From the NCBI GenBank assembly GCA_963816725.1, contig CAWFMC010000021.1:62001-126000 (forward strand): a stretch of DNA of 64,000 bases, read 5' to 3'. Of the stretch, positions 24,769 to 34,104 are shown piece by piece. The notes beneath the pieces were generated by a model. That model was not told where the DNA came from and made no database searches. It saw only the letters and a list, made by a program, of their open reading frames with translations. This DNA is from CAVSUB01 sp963816725 (GTDB lineage: Bacteria > Acidobacteriota > Vicinamibacteria > Vicinamibacterales > 2-12-FULL-66-21). How positions within the stretch are numbered: position 1 is the stretch's first letter; the number at the start of each line of letters is the position of its first letter. A program made the translations under genes and the position numbers.

Positions 24769-26358
24769 ATGGAACAGAGTCCGCGCCGCCCGCTCGTGCT
24801 GCTCGTCGAAGACTACGACGACACGCGCGAGATGTACCGCGAGTTCCTCGAACTGTCCGGCTTCGACGTGGCGACCGCCGCGGACGGCGTCGAGGGGGTC
24901 GCGCTGGCCACCCGACTGCTTCCGGACCTGGTCCTGATGGATCTCTCGCTGCCGCTGATGGACGGCTGGGAAGCCATCCGCCGTCTGCGCGCCGCCCCAG
25001 CGACCGCCCGCCTCCGCATCGTTGCGCACAGCGCGTTTTCCCGCGCCGGCGGGGGAGTGCAGGGGCGCGAGCTCGCATGCGACGCGTTCATCCCGAAACC
25101 TTGTCTGCCCAACGATCTGGTGACGCAGCTGGTCTCGTGTCTCGCACTGGCCCCGTCGCCGGGCGTGGCCCTGACCCGCGAAAGGGCTGGGCATCTGACC
25201 CCCCTTCTGCCGCTGCAGGATCTCAACCTGGCCGCCGCGGCACTCCTCTACGACATGGTCGCGCTCCAGGCCTCCGAGCGGAGCGCGTTCGGCTACAAGC
25301 GGGCGGCCAAGGCGGTCGTTGGATTGCCGGAGTCTGTTGTCGATCTGGTTGCTGGCGATCGGCTGCGGGATGTGCCGTTCGTCGGACCGTCGAGTACCCG
25401 CATCGTCCGGGAGCTGGTGGAGACCGGGCGGTCGCCGACCGTCGAGAGGGCGATCGCGTCCTCAGCCAAGGCGTCGGATGTCGCCAAGCGGCGGGTGCTG
25501 CGTTCGAACTTCCTCAGCGAGCACGCGATGCGCCAGGTGCTCAGCGCTGAGCTCCCGCCGGACATCGTGTCGCGGGCGGCATTCCGCGGCGACTTTCAGA
25601 TGCACTCGACCTGGAGCGACGGCGCGGAGAGCCTGCCGCTGCTGATTGAAGGCTGCGCCGCTCTGGGCCAGACCTGCCTCGGGATCACGGACCACTCGCA
25701 CGGCCTGCCGATCGCGAAAGGCATGTCGATGGAGACCGTCGCCGCGCAGCAGGCCGAGATCGACGGGCTGAACGCCGAACTGGCTGGCCGGTTCCGGGTG
25801 TTCAAAGGCGTCGAGGCGAACATCCAGGCCGACGGCAGCCTCGACCTCGCCGAGGACGAACGACGGCACTTCGAGTTCGTGGTCGCGGCGCCGCACGCCA
25901 AGCTGCGGCGGACGGAGGATCAGACCGAGCGCATGCTGGCTGCCGTCAGCGCCTCGGCGATTGCCATCCTCGGCCACCCGCGGGGACGCGTGTTCGACAC
26001 GCGCGGGGGCGTACAGTGCGACTGGCCGCGTATCTTCGCGGTGGCGGCCGAACGCGGCGTCGCCGTGGAGCTCGATGGCAACTGGCACCGGCAGGATCTC
26101 GATTTCACCCTCGCGGCGCAGGCGCTCGACGCCGGGTGCCTGTTCGCGCTGGACAGCGACGCGCACTCCCGGCGCGAGCTGCGGTTCACCGACTACGCAA
26201 TCGCTCACGCCCGGCTCGCCGGAATCCCGAGCGAGCGGGTGATCAATTGCTGGAGCGACGATCGGCTGGCGGCGTGGATGGCCGAGCGGCAGGAGCGGAC
26301 GCCCGTGCCGCCTGCACGTAGCGCGAAGGGAGCGCGTGCCCGACGAGCGGCTCGATGA
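24769..26358 (+). CDS. receiver - HhH (PolX N-domain-like) - PHP fusion without polymerase
   Basis: 529 residues. A receiver domain (about 8-125) has the acidic pair in VEDYDD, phosphoacceptor Asp in VLMDLSLPLMDGW and Lys in FIPKPCLP. A helix-hairpin-helix region like the 8-kDa domain of PolX/Pol beta follows (about 150-225, YKRAAKAVVGLPESVVDLVA...DVPFVGPSSTRIV). A PHP domain comes last (about 272-495), with FQMHSTWSDG, GITDHSHG, GVEANI, LGHPRGR and DSDAHSRREL. The nucleotidyltransferase between HhH and PHP in real PolX is missing. The ATG at 24769 fits the start of the receiver fold. The last 116 bases overlap the convergent HMG-CoA lyase gene. Confidence 0.85.
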   Translation: MEQSPRRPLVLLVEDYDDTREMYREFLELSGFDVATAADGVEGVALATRLLPDLVLMDLSLPLMDGWEAIRRLRAAPATARLRIVAHSAFSRAGGGVQGRELACDAFIPKPCLPNDLVTQLVSCLALAPSPGVALTRERAGHLTPLLPLQDLNLAAAALLYDMVALQASERSAFGYKRAAKAVVGLPESVVDLVAGDRLRDVPFVGPSSTRIVRELVETGRSPTVERAIASSAKASDVAKRRVLRSNFLSEHAMRQVLSAELPPDIVSRAAFRGDFQMHSTWSDGAESLPLLIEGCAALGQTCLGITDHSHGLPIAKGMSMETVAAQQAEIDGLNAELAGRFRVFKGVEANIQADGSLDLAEDERRHFEFVVAAPHAKLRRTEDQTERMLAAVSASAIAILGHPRGRVFDTRGGVQCDWPRIFAVAAERGVAVELDGNWHRQDLDFTLAAQALDAGCLFALDSDAHSRRELRFTDYAIAHARLAGIPSERVINCWSDDRLAAWMAERQERTPVPPARSAKGARARRAAR

Positions 26359-27193
26359 AGCGGGATGCCTCGAGGACCGCGGCGAGATCGACGCCGGTCT
26401 CGATGCCCAGCCCGTCGAGCATATAGATCAGATCTTCGGTCGCCAGATTCCCGGCCGCTCCCGGCGCATACGGGCACCCGCCGAGGCCCCCCGCCGCCGC
26501 ATCGAAGGTGGCAACCCCGGCATCGAGCGCCGCCAGGACGTTGGCCAGCGCCGTGCCGCGCGTGTCGTGAAAATGCAGCGCCACGCGCGACAGCGGTACT
26601 CGGCCTGCCACCGCATCCAGCACCATCGCGACCTGGCCCGGATGGGCGATGCCGATGGTGTCGCTCACCGCGACCTCGAACGCCCCCATGTCGATCAGCG
26701 AGGCTGTGAGCGCGGCGACCCGTTCGGGTGCGACGATGCCGTCGTAGGGGCATCCGAACGCGGTCGACAGATACGCGCGCACCCGGAGACCTTGTTCGAG
26801 CGCGCGCGCGCAGACGCCGCGATACTCCTCGAGCGATGCGTCAACGGTCTTGTTGATGTTGCGCAGGCTGAAGCCTTCAGAGGCGGCGGCGAAGATCGCG
26901 ATCTCGCGGACGCCCGCAGCCAACGCCCGCTCGAGGCCGGCGAGATTGGGGACGAGGGCCGGATACCGAACACCAGCTCGCAGCGTGATGCCGGCGAAGA
27001 CTTCGCCGGCATCGGCGAGGCGGGGCGTCCACTTCGGACTCACGAAGGCGGACACTTCGATCACCGGCAGGCCGGCGGCGCTCAGGCGATCGACGAAGGT
27101 GATCTTGTCCGCCGTCGGGATCTGGCGCGCTTCGTTCTGCAGACCGTCGCGCGGCCCGACCTCGACGACGGTGACGCGTTGCGGGTGGCGCAT
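26243..27193 (-). CDS. liuE: hydroxymethylglutaryl-CoA lyase
   Basis: 316 residues. It cleaves HMG-CoA to acetyl-CoA and acetoacetate, the last step of leucine degradation. Visible are the N-terminal EVGPRDGLQNE metal/substrate motif, VSPKWTP, SDTIGIAHPG, HFHDTRGTALAN and the Cys loop GLGGCPYAPGAAGN. The ATG at 27193 is just after the biotin-carrier stop; a longer in-frame extension lies inside that gene and is not needed. The C-terminal ~35 residues after SRYVQAAR are low-complexity and overlap the convergent PHP fusion gene. Last gene of the leucine operon. Confidence 0.92.
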   Translation of the reverse strand: MRHPQRVTVVEVGPRDGLQNEARQIPTADKITFVDRLSAAGLPVIEVSAFVSPKWTPRLADAGEVFAGITLRAGVRYPALVPNLAGLERALAAGVREIAIFAAASEGFSLRNINKTVDASLEEYRGVCARALEQGLRVRAYLSTAFGCPYDGIVAPERVAALTASLIDMGAFEVAVSDTIGIAHPGQVAMVLDAVAGRVPLSRVALHFHDTRGTALANVLAALDAGVATFDAAAGGLGGCPYAPGAAGNLATEDLIYMLDGLGIETGVDLAAVLEASRFIEPLVGHALPSRYVQAARASAPAARPSTPPADRRSSN

Positions 27194-27195
27194 CG

Positions 27196-27687
27196 TCACG
27201 CGCTCTCTACCGGTCCGACATCGATCAGTGGCCTGTCTGGCTGGACCATCTCCCCCTCCCGGCAATGGACCGCGACGACCGTGCCGTCCGCTTCGGCGCG
27301 CACCGGCAGCTCCATCTTCATCGCCTCCAGGATCAGCAACGTGTCACCGCGGGACACGCGATCGCCGGCGGCGACCCGAACCTGCCGGACCGTCGCCGGC
27401 ATCGGGGCGGTCAGCGACGCCTGGGTCGGTGACGCGCGTCGCCTTCCCGGTTCCTGAACCTCGAGCTCGTAGACGCGACCGTCGTAGTAGACCCAGCGGC
27501 GGGTTCCATCGGCAACCGCCCACGCCGGTCCCCGCGGATCGCCCTCGCGTCGCACGACAGCGCCATCCCGCGTGAGCCGCACGCTCTCCCCCGCGACCAC
27601 CGCTTCGGCTTGCGTTCGCTCGTTCTGGAGCACATCGACCGCGTACTCGCGTTCGCCGTAGCGGAGGATGGTGCGGCGGGTGGCCAC
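27196..27687 (-). CDS. biotin carboxyl carrier part of methylcrotonyl-CoA carboxylase
   Basis: About 163 residues carrying the biotinyl domain with biotin-Lys in ILEAMKMELPV and partner strands VTAPMP-like ASLTAPMPATVRQVRV and GTVVAVHCREGEMV. Normally this is the C-terminal third of the MCC alpha chain. Here it is in the -1 frame relative to the preceding biotin carboxylase, with a GTG 2 bases after that gene's stop. Either one G is missing from TGGGGCCGC, giving a single fused alpha chain, or the subunit is split and translated by coupling. The other frame changes in the window favour an indel. Confidence 0.75.
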   Translation of the reverse strand: MATRRTILRYGEREYAVDVLQNERTQAEAVVAGESVRLTRDGAVVRREGDPRGPAWAVADGTRRWVYYDGRVYELEVQEPGRRRASPTQASLTAPMPATVRQVRVAAGDRVSRGDTLLILEAMKMELPVRAEADGTVVAVHCREGEMVQPDRPLIDVGPVESA

Positions 27688-27689
27688 CG

Positions 27690-29177
27690 TCAGCGGCCCC
27701 AGCCGGTGGTCTGCGACCAGGGATCGGGAACGACTGCAGCGTGCGCTTCGGCCCGTTGCACGAGCGCTCCCGCGAGCGCTGCGGCGGCGAGCGCGGTGAT
27801 GCCTGGTGCTTCGTCGGTGAGCAACGCCTCGCGGTGTTCGTCGATGAAACCGGTGTGGAGGTCGCCCGCGGTGAAGGCCGGCAGATCGATCAGCCGCAGA
27901 AGGAAGGGAATGTTCGAGCGGATGCCGAGGACCGCGTAGTGACGTAGCGCGGCGCGCAGCCTCTGGATCGCGGCAGTCCGCGTTTCCGCCGACACCACCA
28001 GCTTGGCCAGCATCGGATCGTAGTGGACACCAACTGTGCCGCCTTGTTCGACGCCGGCGTCGACCCGGATCCCGGGTCCGGACGGTTCGCGATAGAGCAG
28101 CAGCGGACCGGCCTGGGGCAGGAAGCCGTGCTCGGGATCCTCGGCGTAGATCCGGCACTCGATGGCATGGCCGCGAGTCGAGAGCGACTCCTGCGTCCAC
28201 GGCAACGGCGCGCCGGCCGCGACGAGCAGTTGCGCGTGCACCAGATCGACGCCGGTGACGGCTTCCGTGACCGGATGCTCGACCTGGAGCCGTGTGTTCA
28301 TCTCCAGGAAATAGAAACGCGCGTCGCCGCCGCTACCCTCGAGCAGGAACTCGATCGTCCCGGCGTTGCGGTACGCGGAGGCGCGAGCCGCGGCGACAGC
28401 GGCAGCGCCCATCCGGGTACGTAGCGCCGGCGTCAGCGCCGGGGACGGGCTCTCCTCCACGACCTTCTGATGGCGCCGCTGGATCGAGCACTCGCGCTCG
28501 AACAGGTGTACGGCGTGGCCGTGGTCGTCCGCAAAAACCTGGATCTCGACGTGGCGTGGACGTTCGATCACACGTTCCACGTAGAGGGTGCCGTCGCCGA
28601 ACGCCGCGGCCGACTCGCGCCGCGCCGCCGGCACGAGCTCGCGCGCCTCGTCGTCCGACCGCACCACGCGCATGCCCTTCCCGCCGCCGCCCGCCGAGGC
28701 CTTGACCAGCACCGGATAGCCGACCGCGCGCGCCGCGGCCACGACGCCGTCATCCGATTGATCGCCCGGCGTCTCGCCGGGTACGACCGGCACGCCGGCG
28801 CGCTGCATGAGCGCCCGCGCGCCGATCTTCGATCCCATCCGCTCGATGACGTCAGCCGGCGGGCCGATGAAGATCAGACCGGCCTCCTCGCAGGCCCGCG
28901 CGAACGCGGGTTGCTCCGAAAGGAATCCGTATCCGGGGTGGACGGCATCCGCGCCGGTGCGCGCGGCGGCCTCGAGGAGCGCACTAATCGAGAGGTAGCT
29001 TTCCGCCGGGGCAGCGGGGCCGATGCGCACCGCGCGGTCGGCGGCACGAACGTGGACCGCGTCCCGGTCCGCGTCCGAGTACACCGCGATGCTCTCGATC
29101 CCCGCCTCGCGGCACGCGCGGACGATGCGCACCGCAATCTCGCCGCGGTTGGCGATGAGCACCCGGCGGATCGTCAT
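27690..29177 (-). CDS. liuD: methylcrotonyl-CoA carboxylase alpha, biotin carboxylase domain
   Basis: 495 residues with the full biotin carboxylase: N-terminal RVLIANRGEIAVRIVRACRE, ATP-grasp glycine loop ASAGGGGKGMR, EMNTRLQVEHPVTE catalytic segment, and the C-terminal BC domain ending PWSQTTGWGR at a stop. In the usual alpha chain the sequence continues into a carrier-linking domain and biotinyl domain; these are found immediately downstream in the -1 frame. It carboxylates biotin with ATP and bicarbonate for the conversion of 3-methylcrotonyl-CoA to 3-methylglutaconyl-CoA. Its ATG overlaps the hydratase stop. Confidence 0.9.
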   Translation of the reverse strand: MTIRRVLIANRGEIAVRIVRACREAGIESIAVYSDADRDAVHVRAADRAVRIGPAAPAESYLSISALLEAAARTGADAVHPGYGFLSEQPAFARACEEAGLIFIGPPADVIERMGSKIGARALMQRAGVPVVPGETPGDQSDDGVVAAARAVGYPVLVKASAGGGGKGMRVVRSDDEARELVPAARRESAAAFGDGTLYVERVIERPRHVEIQVFADDHGHAVHLFERECSIQRRHQKVVEESPSPALTPALRTRMGAAAVAAARASAYRNAGTIEFLLEGSGGDARFYFLEMNTRLQVEHPVTEAVTGVDLVHAQLLVAAGAPLPWTQESLSTRGHAIECRIYAEDPEHGFLPQAGPLLLYREPSGPGIRVDAGVEQGGTVGVHYDPMLAKLVVSAETRTAAIQRLRAALRHYAVLGIRSNIPFLLRLIDLPAFTAGDLHTGFIDEHREALLTDEAPGITALAAAALAGALVQRAEAHAAVVPDPWSQTTGWGR

Positions 29178-29950
29178 CGCACCCAGTCCGGCTTCCGTTT
29201 CTGCAGGAAGGCGCGCATCCCCTCCTGACCCTCGGGCGACACGCGCTGCGCGGCGATGCGGCTCGTCGTCAGGCCGATCACATCCTTCGGGCTCTCGCCG
29301 GCGACGTCGCGAATCAGGGCTTTCGCCGCCGCGACGGCGCCCGGACCTGACGTCAGCAGCTCCTCTATGCGCCGGTCGACCGCCGCATCGAGCTCCGCTT
29401 CCGGCACGACTTCGTGAACCAGCCCGAGCTCGCGTGCGCGCGCCGCGCCAAAGCGGGCCCCGGTGAGGAACAGCTCGCGTGCCGCCGACGCGCCGATCTT
29501 GCGCATCACGTACGGCGAGATCACCGCCGGCAGGATGCCCAGCTTCACTTCGGTCAACCCGAACGTCGCGTCTTCCGAGGCGACCACGATGTCGCAGACC
29601 GCGGCGAGGCCGACCCCGCCGCCGAGTGCCGCGCCGTGGACCCGGCCGATCACCGGCATCGGCAGCGTGTCGATCCGCTCGAGCATCAGCGCGAAGTCCT
29701 CGGCGTCGGCCAGGTTCTCCACCTGTGAGTAGGCGATCGCCTTCGACATCCAGGCGAGATCGGCGCCGGCGCAGAACGCCTTGCCGCGGCCGGCGAGCAC
29801 GACGACTCGCACACTGCGATCGTCGGCGGCGCTGGCGATGCAGGCGGAGAGCGCGTCGATGACCTTTTCGTCGAACGCGTTCCGGACGTCCGGCCGGTTG
29901 AGGGTGATGCGCAGGGTCGGGCCGTCGTGGTCGACGAGAATCGGCGTCAT
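29174..29950 (-). CDS. liuC: enoyl-CoA hydratase, probably methylglutaconyl-CoA hydratase
   Basis: A 258-residue crotonase-fold enzyme with the CoA-binding AGRGKAFCAGADLAWM loop, the oxyanion segment GAALGGGVGLAAVCDI and the catalytic region FGLTEVKLGILPAVISPY. By position between the two methylcrotonyl-CoA carboxylase subunit genes it should hydrate 3-methylglutaconyl-CoA to HMG-CoA in leucine breakdown. The sequence alone does not separate this from other enoyl-CoA hydratases. It is 2 bases from the upstream gene and overlaps the downstream one. Confidence 0.9.
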   Translation of the reverse strand: MTPILVDHDGPTLRITLNRPDVRNAFDEKVIDALSACIASAADDRSVRVVVLAGRGKAFCAGADLAWMSKAIAYSQVENLADAEDFALMLERIDTLPMPVIGRVHGAALGGGVGLAAVCDIVVASEDATFGLTEVKLGILPAVISPYVMRKIGASAARELFLTGARFGAARARELGLVHEVVPEAELDAAVDRRIEELLTSGPGAVAAAKALIRDVAGESPKDVIGLTTSRIAAQRVSPEGQEGMRAFLQKRKPDWVR

Positions 29951-29952
29951 GG

Positions 29953-31560
29953 CTACATCCGGAAGATGCCGAACTTCGGATCGGCGAGTGGCGCGTTCAG
30001 CGCGGCGGACAGACCCAGCGCCAGGGCCTGCCGCGTGTCGGCCGGATCGAGGATCCCGTCGTCCCAGAGCCGGGCCGTCGAGTAATACGGCGACCCCTCG
30101 GTGTCGTACTTCTCGAGGATCGGCTGGCGGATCGCCGCTTCTTCTTCCGCGGTCAGGGTGCGTCCGTCGCGGGCCAGTTGATCGCGCTTGACAGTGGTGA
30201 GCACGCCCGCCGCCTGCTCACCGCCCATCACCGAGATGCGGCTGTTCGGCCACATCCACAGGAAGCGCGGATCGTAGGCCCGGCCGCACATCCCGTAGTT
30301 GCCCGCCCCGAAGGAGCCGCCGATGATCACCGTGAACTTCGGCACCACCGAGTTGGCCACCGCGTGCACCATCTTGGCGCCGTCCTTGGCGATGCCGGCG
30401 CGCTCGTACTCGCGCCCGACGATGAACCCGGTGATGTTCTGGAGGAACACGAGCGGAATGCCCCGCAGGTTGCAAAGCTCGATGAAGTGGGTCGCCTTGA
30501 GCGCCGACTCCGAGAACAGCACGCCGTTGTTGGCGACGATTCCTATCAGGTAGCCGTGCAGGCGGGCGAAGCCGGTGACCAGCGTGTTGCCGTAGCGCTC
30601 CTTGAACTCGTCGAAGCGGGACCCGTCGACCAGCCGCGCGATGATCTCGCGGACTTCGTACGGCTGTCGGGTGTCGGCGTTGACGATGCCGTAGATCTCG
30701 CGCGGATCGTAACGGGGATCCTCCGGGGTGGTCAGATCCGGCGCGCTGCCCTTGCGCGTGTGCAGGCTGGCGACGATGGTCCGCACGAGATGCAGCGCAT
30801 GCGCGTCGTCTTCGGCGAGGTAGTCGGCGACGCCGGACAGCCGGGTGTGGACGTCCGCTCCGCCGAGCTCCTCCGCGGTGACTTCCTCTCCGGTTGCTGC
30901 TTTCACCAGCGGCGGACCGCCCAGGAAAATCGTGCCGGTGCCCTTCACGATCATCGTCTCGTCCGACATCGCCGGCACGTATGCGCCACCTGCGGTGCAG
31001 GAGCCCATCACCGCGGCGATCTGCGGGATCCGTTCGGCCGACATCCGGGCCTGGTTGAAGAAGATCCGCCCGAAGTGATCGCGGTCGGGGAAGACCTCGG
31101 CCTGCAGCGGAAGGAAGGCGCCCCCCGAATCAACGAGATACACGCAGGGGAGCCGGTTGTGGAGCGCCACCTCCTGCGCCCGCAGGTGCTTGCGGACGGT
31201 GATCGGGTAGTAGGTGCCGCCCTTTACCGTCGCATCGTTCGCGACGATGAGGACCTCGCGTCCGGACACGCGGCCGATGCCGGTGAGGATGCCGGCGGCC
31301 GGCGCGTCGTTATCGTACAGATCCCAGGCCGCGAGCGGCGAGAGCTCGAGAAACGGCGAGCCGGGATCGAGGAGCGTGTCGACGCGCTCGCGGACCGGCA
31401 TCTTGCCCTGATCGCGGTGGCGCTGCATCGCGCGCTCGCCGCCGCCCTCTTTGACCTGCGCGAGGCGTTGGCGCAGGCCCGCGACCAGCGCCGTGAGCCG
31501 ATCGTGATTGGCGCGGAACTGGTCCGATCGCGGATCGATCTGCGTCTCGATGACATCCAT
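29953..31560 (-). CDS. liuB: methylcrotonyl-CoA carboxylase beta (carboxyltransferase)
   Basis: 535 residues; both N- and C-terminal carboxyltransferase lobes are present. Typical motifs of the MCC beta subgroup are YLVDSGGAFLPLQ, VMGSCTAGGAYVPAMSDE, GGADVHTRLSG, and the C-terminal GAGNYGMCGRAYDPRFLW and ISVMGGEQAAGVL. It transfers the carboxyl group from biotin to 3-methylcrotonyl-CoA. It leads a five-gene minus-strand leucine operon. No isovaleryl-CoA dehydrogenase gene is in the window, so the first steps must be encoded elsewhere. Confidence 0.94.
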   Translation of the reverse strand: MDVIETQIDPRSDQFRANHDRLTALVAGLRQRLAQVKEGGGERAMQRHRDQGKMPVRERVDTLLDPGSPFLELSPLAAWDLYDNDAPAAGILTGIGRVSGREVLIVANDATVKGGTYYPITVRKHLRAQEVALHNRLPCVYLVDSGGAFLPLQAEVFPDRDHFGRIFFNQARMSAERIPQIAAVMGSCTAGGAYVPAMSDETMIVKGTGTIFLGGPPLVKAATGEEVTAEELGGADVHTRLSGVADYLAEDDAHALHLVRTIVASLHTRKGSAPDLTTPEDPRYDPREIYGIVNADTRQPYEVREIIARLVDGSRFDEFKERYGNTLVTGFARLHGYLIGIVANNGVLFSESALKATHFIELCNLRGIPLVFLQNITGFIVGREYERAGIAKDGAKMVHAVANSVVPKFTVIIGGSFGAGNYGMCGRAYDPRFLWMWPNSRISVMGGEQAAGVLTTVKRDQLARDGRTLTAEEEAAIRQPILEKYDTEGSPYYSTARLWDDGILDPADTRQALALGLSAALNAPLADPKFGIFRM

Positions 31561-31645
31561 GATGACGCGGGGACGGCGATGGCCTACGGTGTTCCCGGGG
31601 ACGCGCGTCGGTCACGCTGCCCCGCGCGTGCCGCCGGTGACATCG

Positions 31646-31828
31646 TCACCAGCCGCAGCAGTCGGTCTTGTAGCGGCAGACCGGGCAGCGCCATACGGCG
31701 TGCATCCGGAACATCGCGGCGCCGCAGCGCTCGCAGATGACCGCGTCACTGTCGGTGCTGGCCGCCGTCGCTGCGGGGTGCGGCGAGGCGGTCACGACGG
31801 GCTTCGGTGTCGACCCGGACTCCGGCAT
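31646..31828 (-). CDS. small zinc-ribbon protein
   Basis: About 60 residues. A Ser/Thr/Ala-rich N-terminus is followed by a C-terminal zinc ribbon, CERCGAAMFRMHAVWRCPVC, then a further CC pair before the terminal GW. The first two CxxC knuckles would bind zinc. The ATG at 31828 is preferred over one 63 bases upstream because the extension is Arg-rich and lacks a binding site. It is a possible nucleic-acid or protein-interaction module; its partner is unknown. Divergent from the PIMT gene. Confidence 0.7.
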   Translation of the reverse strand: MPESGSTPKPVVTASPHPAATAASTDSDAVICERCGAAMFRMHAVWRCPVCRYKTDCCGW

Positions 31829-31892
31829 GCGCCGGATTATAGCGGAACTCGATCGGCCGTCCCGGGACCCCTGCCGGCGTTCGACGCGCATA

Positions 31893-32546
31893 ATGAGGCC
31901 GATGGACCCAGCCGCCGCCCGTGAGCAGATGGTCCTGCAGCAGATCGTCGCGCGCGGCGTGTCGGACGCGCGCGTTCTGGCCGCGATGCGCGCGGTGCCG
32001 CGTCACCAGTTCGTGCCCGCAGAGCAGCAGTCGCTGGCCTACGCCGATCGCCCGCTGCCGATCGGCGAAGGCCAGACCATCTCCCAGCCCTACATCGTTG
32101 CCGCGATGACCGCTGCGCTGGAGATCCGCGGCACGGGTCGGGTGCTCGAGATCGGCACCGGGTCCGGTTACCAGACCGCGGTGCTGGCCCACCTGGCCGC
32201 GGAGGTGGTCTCGATCGAGCGTCACGCGGCGCTCGCCGCAGGCGCCGCGAGCCGGCTCCGCGAGCTCGGCATGGCCCACGTCACGGTCGTGGTGGGCGAC
32301 GGCAGCGAGGGCTGGCCGGCGGCGGCGCCCTACGACCGCATCCTCGTGACCGCCGGGGCTCCGGCGATTCCTGACACGTTGGTCGCCCAGCTGGTCCCGG
32401 GTGGCCGGCTGGTGATTCCGGTGGGGCCCAGCGGGCTCCAGCACCTGACGATCGTCGACCGCGTAGACGACCGCACGGTGGTTCGGCAAGCGGACGCCTG
32501 TGTATTCGTGCCGCTGATCGGCCGCCACGCATGGGCGGATCGCTGA
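31893..32546 (+). CDS. pcm: protein-L-isoaspartate O-methyltransferase
   Basis: A 217-residue SAM-dependent repair enzyme that methylates isoaspartyl residues in damaged proteins. Motifs are the PIMT-specific GEGQTISQPYIVAAMT, SAM motif I VLEIGTGSGYQTAVLA, acidic loop VSIERHAAL, and ILVTAGAPAIPDTL. The start could also be the ATG 9 bases later (31902). Length is typical. It is divergent from the zinc-ribbon gene and lies ahead of the sigma-54 regulator, but a ~120-base gap suggests separate transcription. Confidence 0.93.
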   Translation: MRPMDPAAAREQMVLQQIVARGVSDARVLAAMRAVPRHQFVPAEQQSLAYADRPLPIGEGQTISQPYIVAAMTAALEIRGTGRVLEIGTGSGYQTAVLAHLAAEVVSIERHAALAAGAASRLRELGMAHVTVVVGDGSEGWPAAAPYDRILVTAGAPAIPDTLVAQLVPGGRLVIPVGPSGLQHLTIVDRVDDRTVVRQADACVFVPLIGRHAWADR

Positions 32547-32582
32547 GGACGGTCGGGCTTTGTGACTATATACCTGACAGTA

Positions 32583-32598
32583 GTACATCAATATGTAC
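32583..32598. promoter_or_regulatory. GTACAT-caat-ATGTAC operator-like palindrome
   Basis: A perfect 6-base inverted repeat with a 4-base centre in an AT-rich island (32570-32645) within very GC-rich DNA, 68 bases upstream of the sigma-54 response-regulator ATG. It is symmetric like a dimer binding site and could bind the regulator itself. No binding protein is established. Confidence 0.45.
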
Positions 32599-32665
32599 AA
32601 AAAACAGGGGCAACGGGTGATATGACCGTATTATGATCGTCCAGTGACGCGCCCGAGGTGACTCG

Positions 32666-34066
<1,401 letters not shown>

Positions 34067-34072
34067 CCCTGG

Positions 34073-34089
34073 TTGGCCTCGTGCTTGCA
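34073..34089 (+). promoter_or_regulatory. sigma-54 (-24/-12) promoter upstream of mlaE
   Basis: TTGGCCTCGTGCTTGCA matches the consensus at TTGGC, the purine position and the whole TTGCA element, with GG and GC exactly 10 bases apart. It is in the 38-base gap between the sigma-54 regulator and mlaE. The predicted start near 34100 leaves almost no leader before the ATG at 34105, which is unusual. An alternative is that the match is fortuitous and mlaE is read through from the regulator gene. Confidence 0.5.
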
Positions 34090-34104
34090 AACTGAACAGG
34101 ACGA

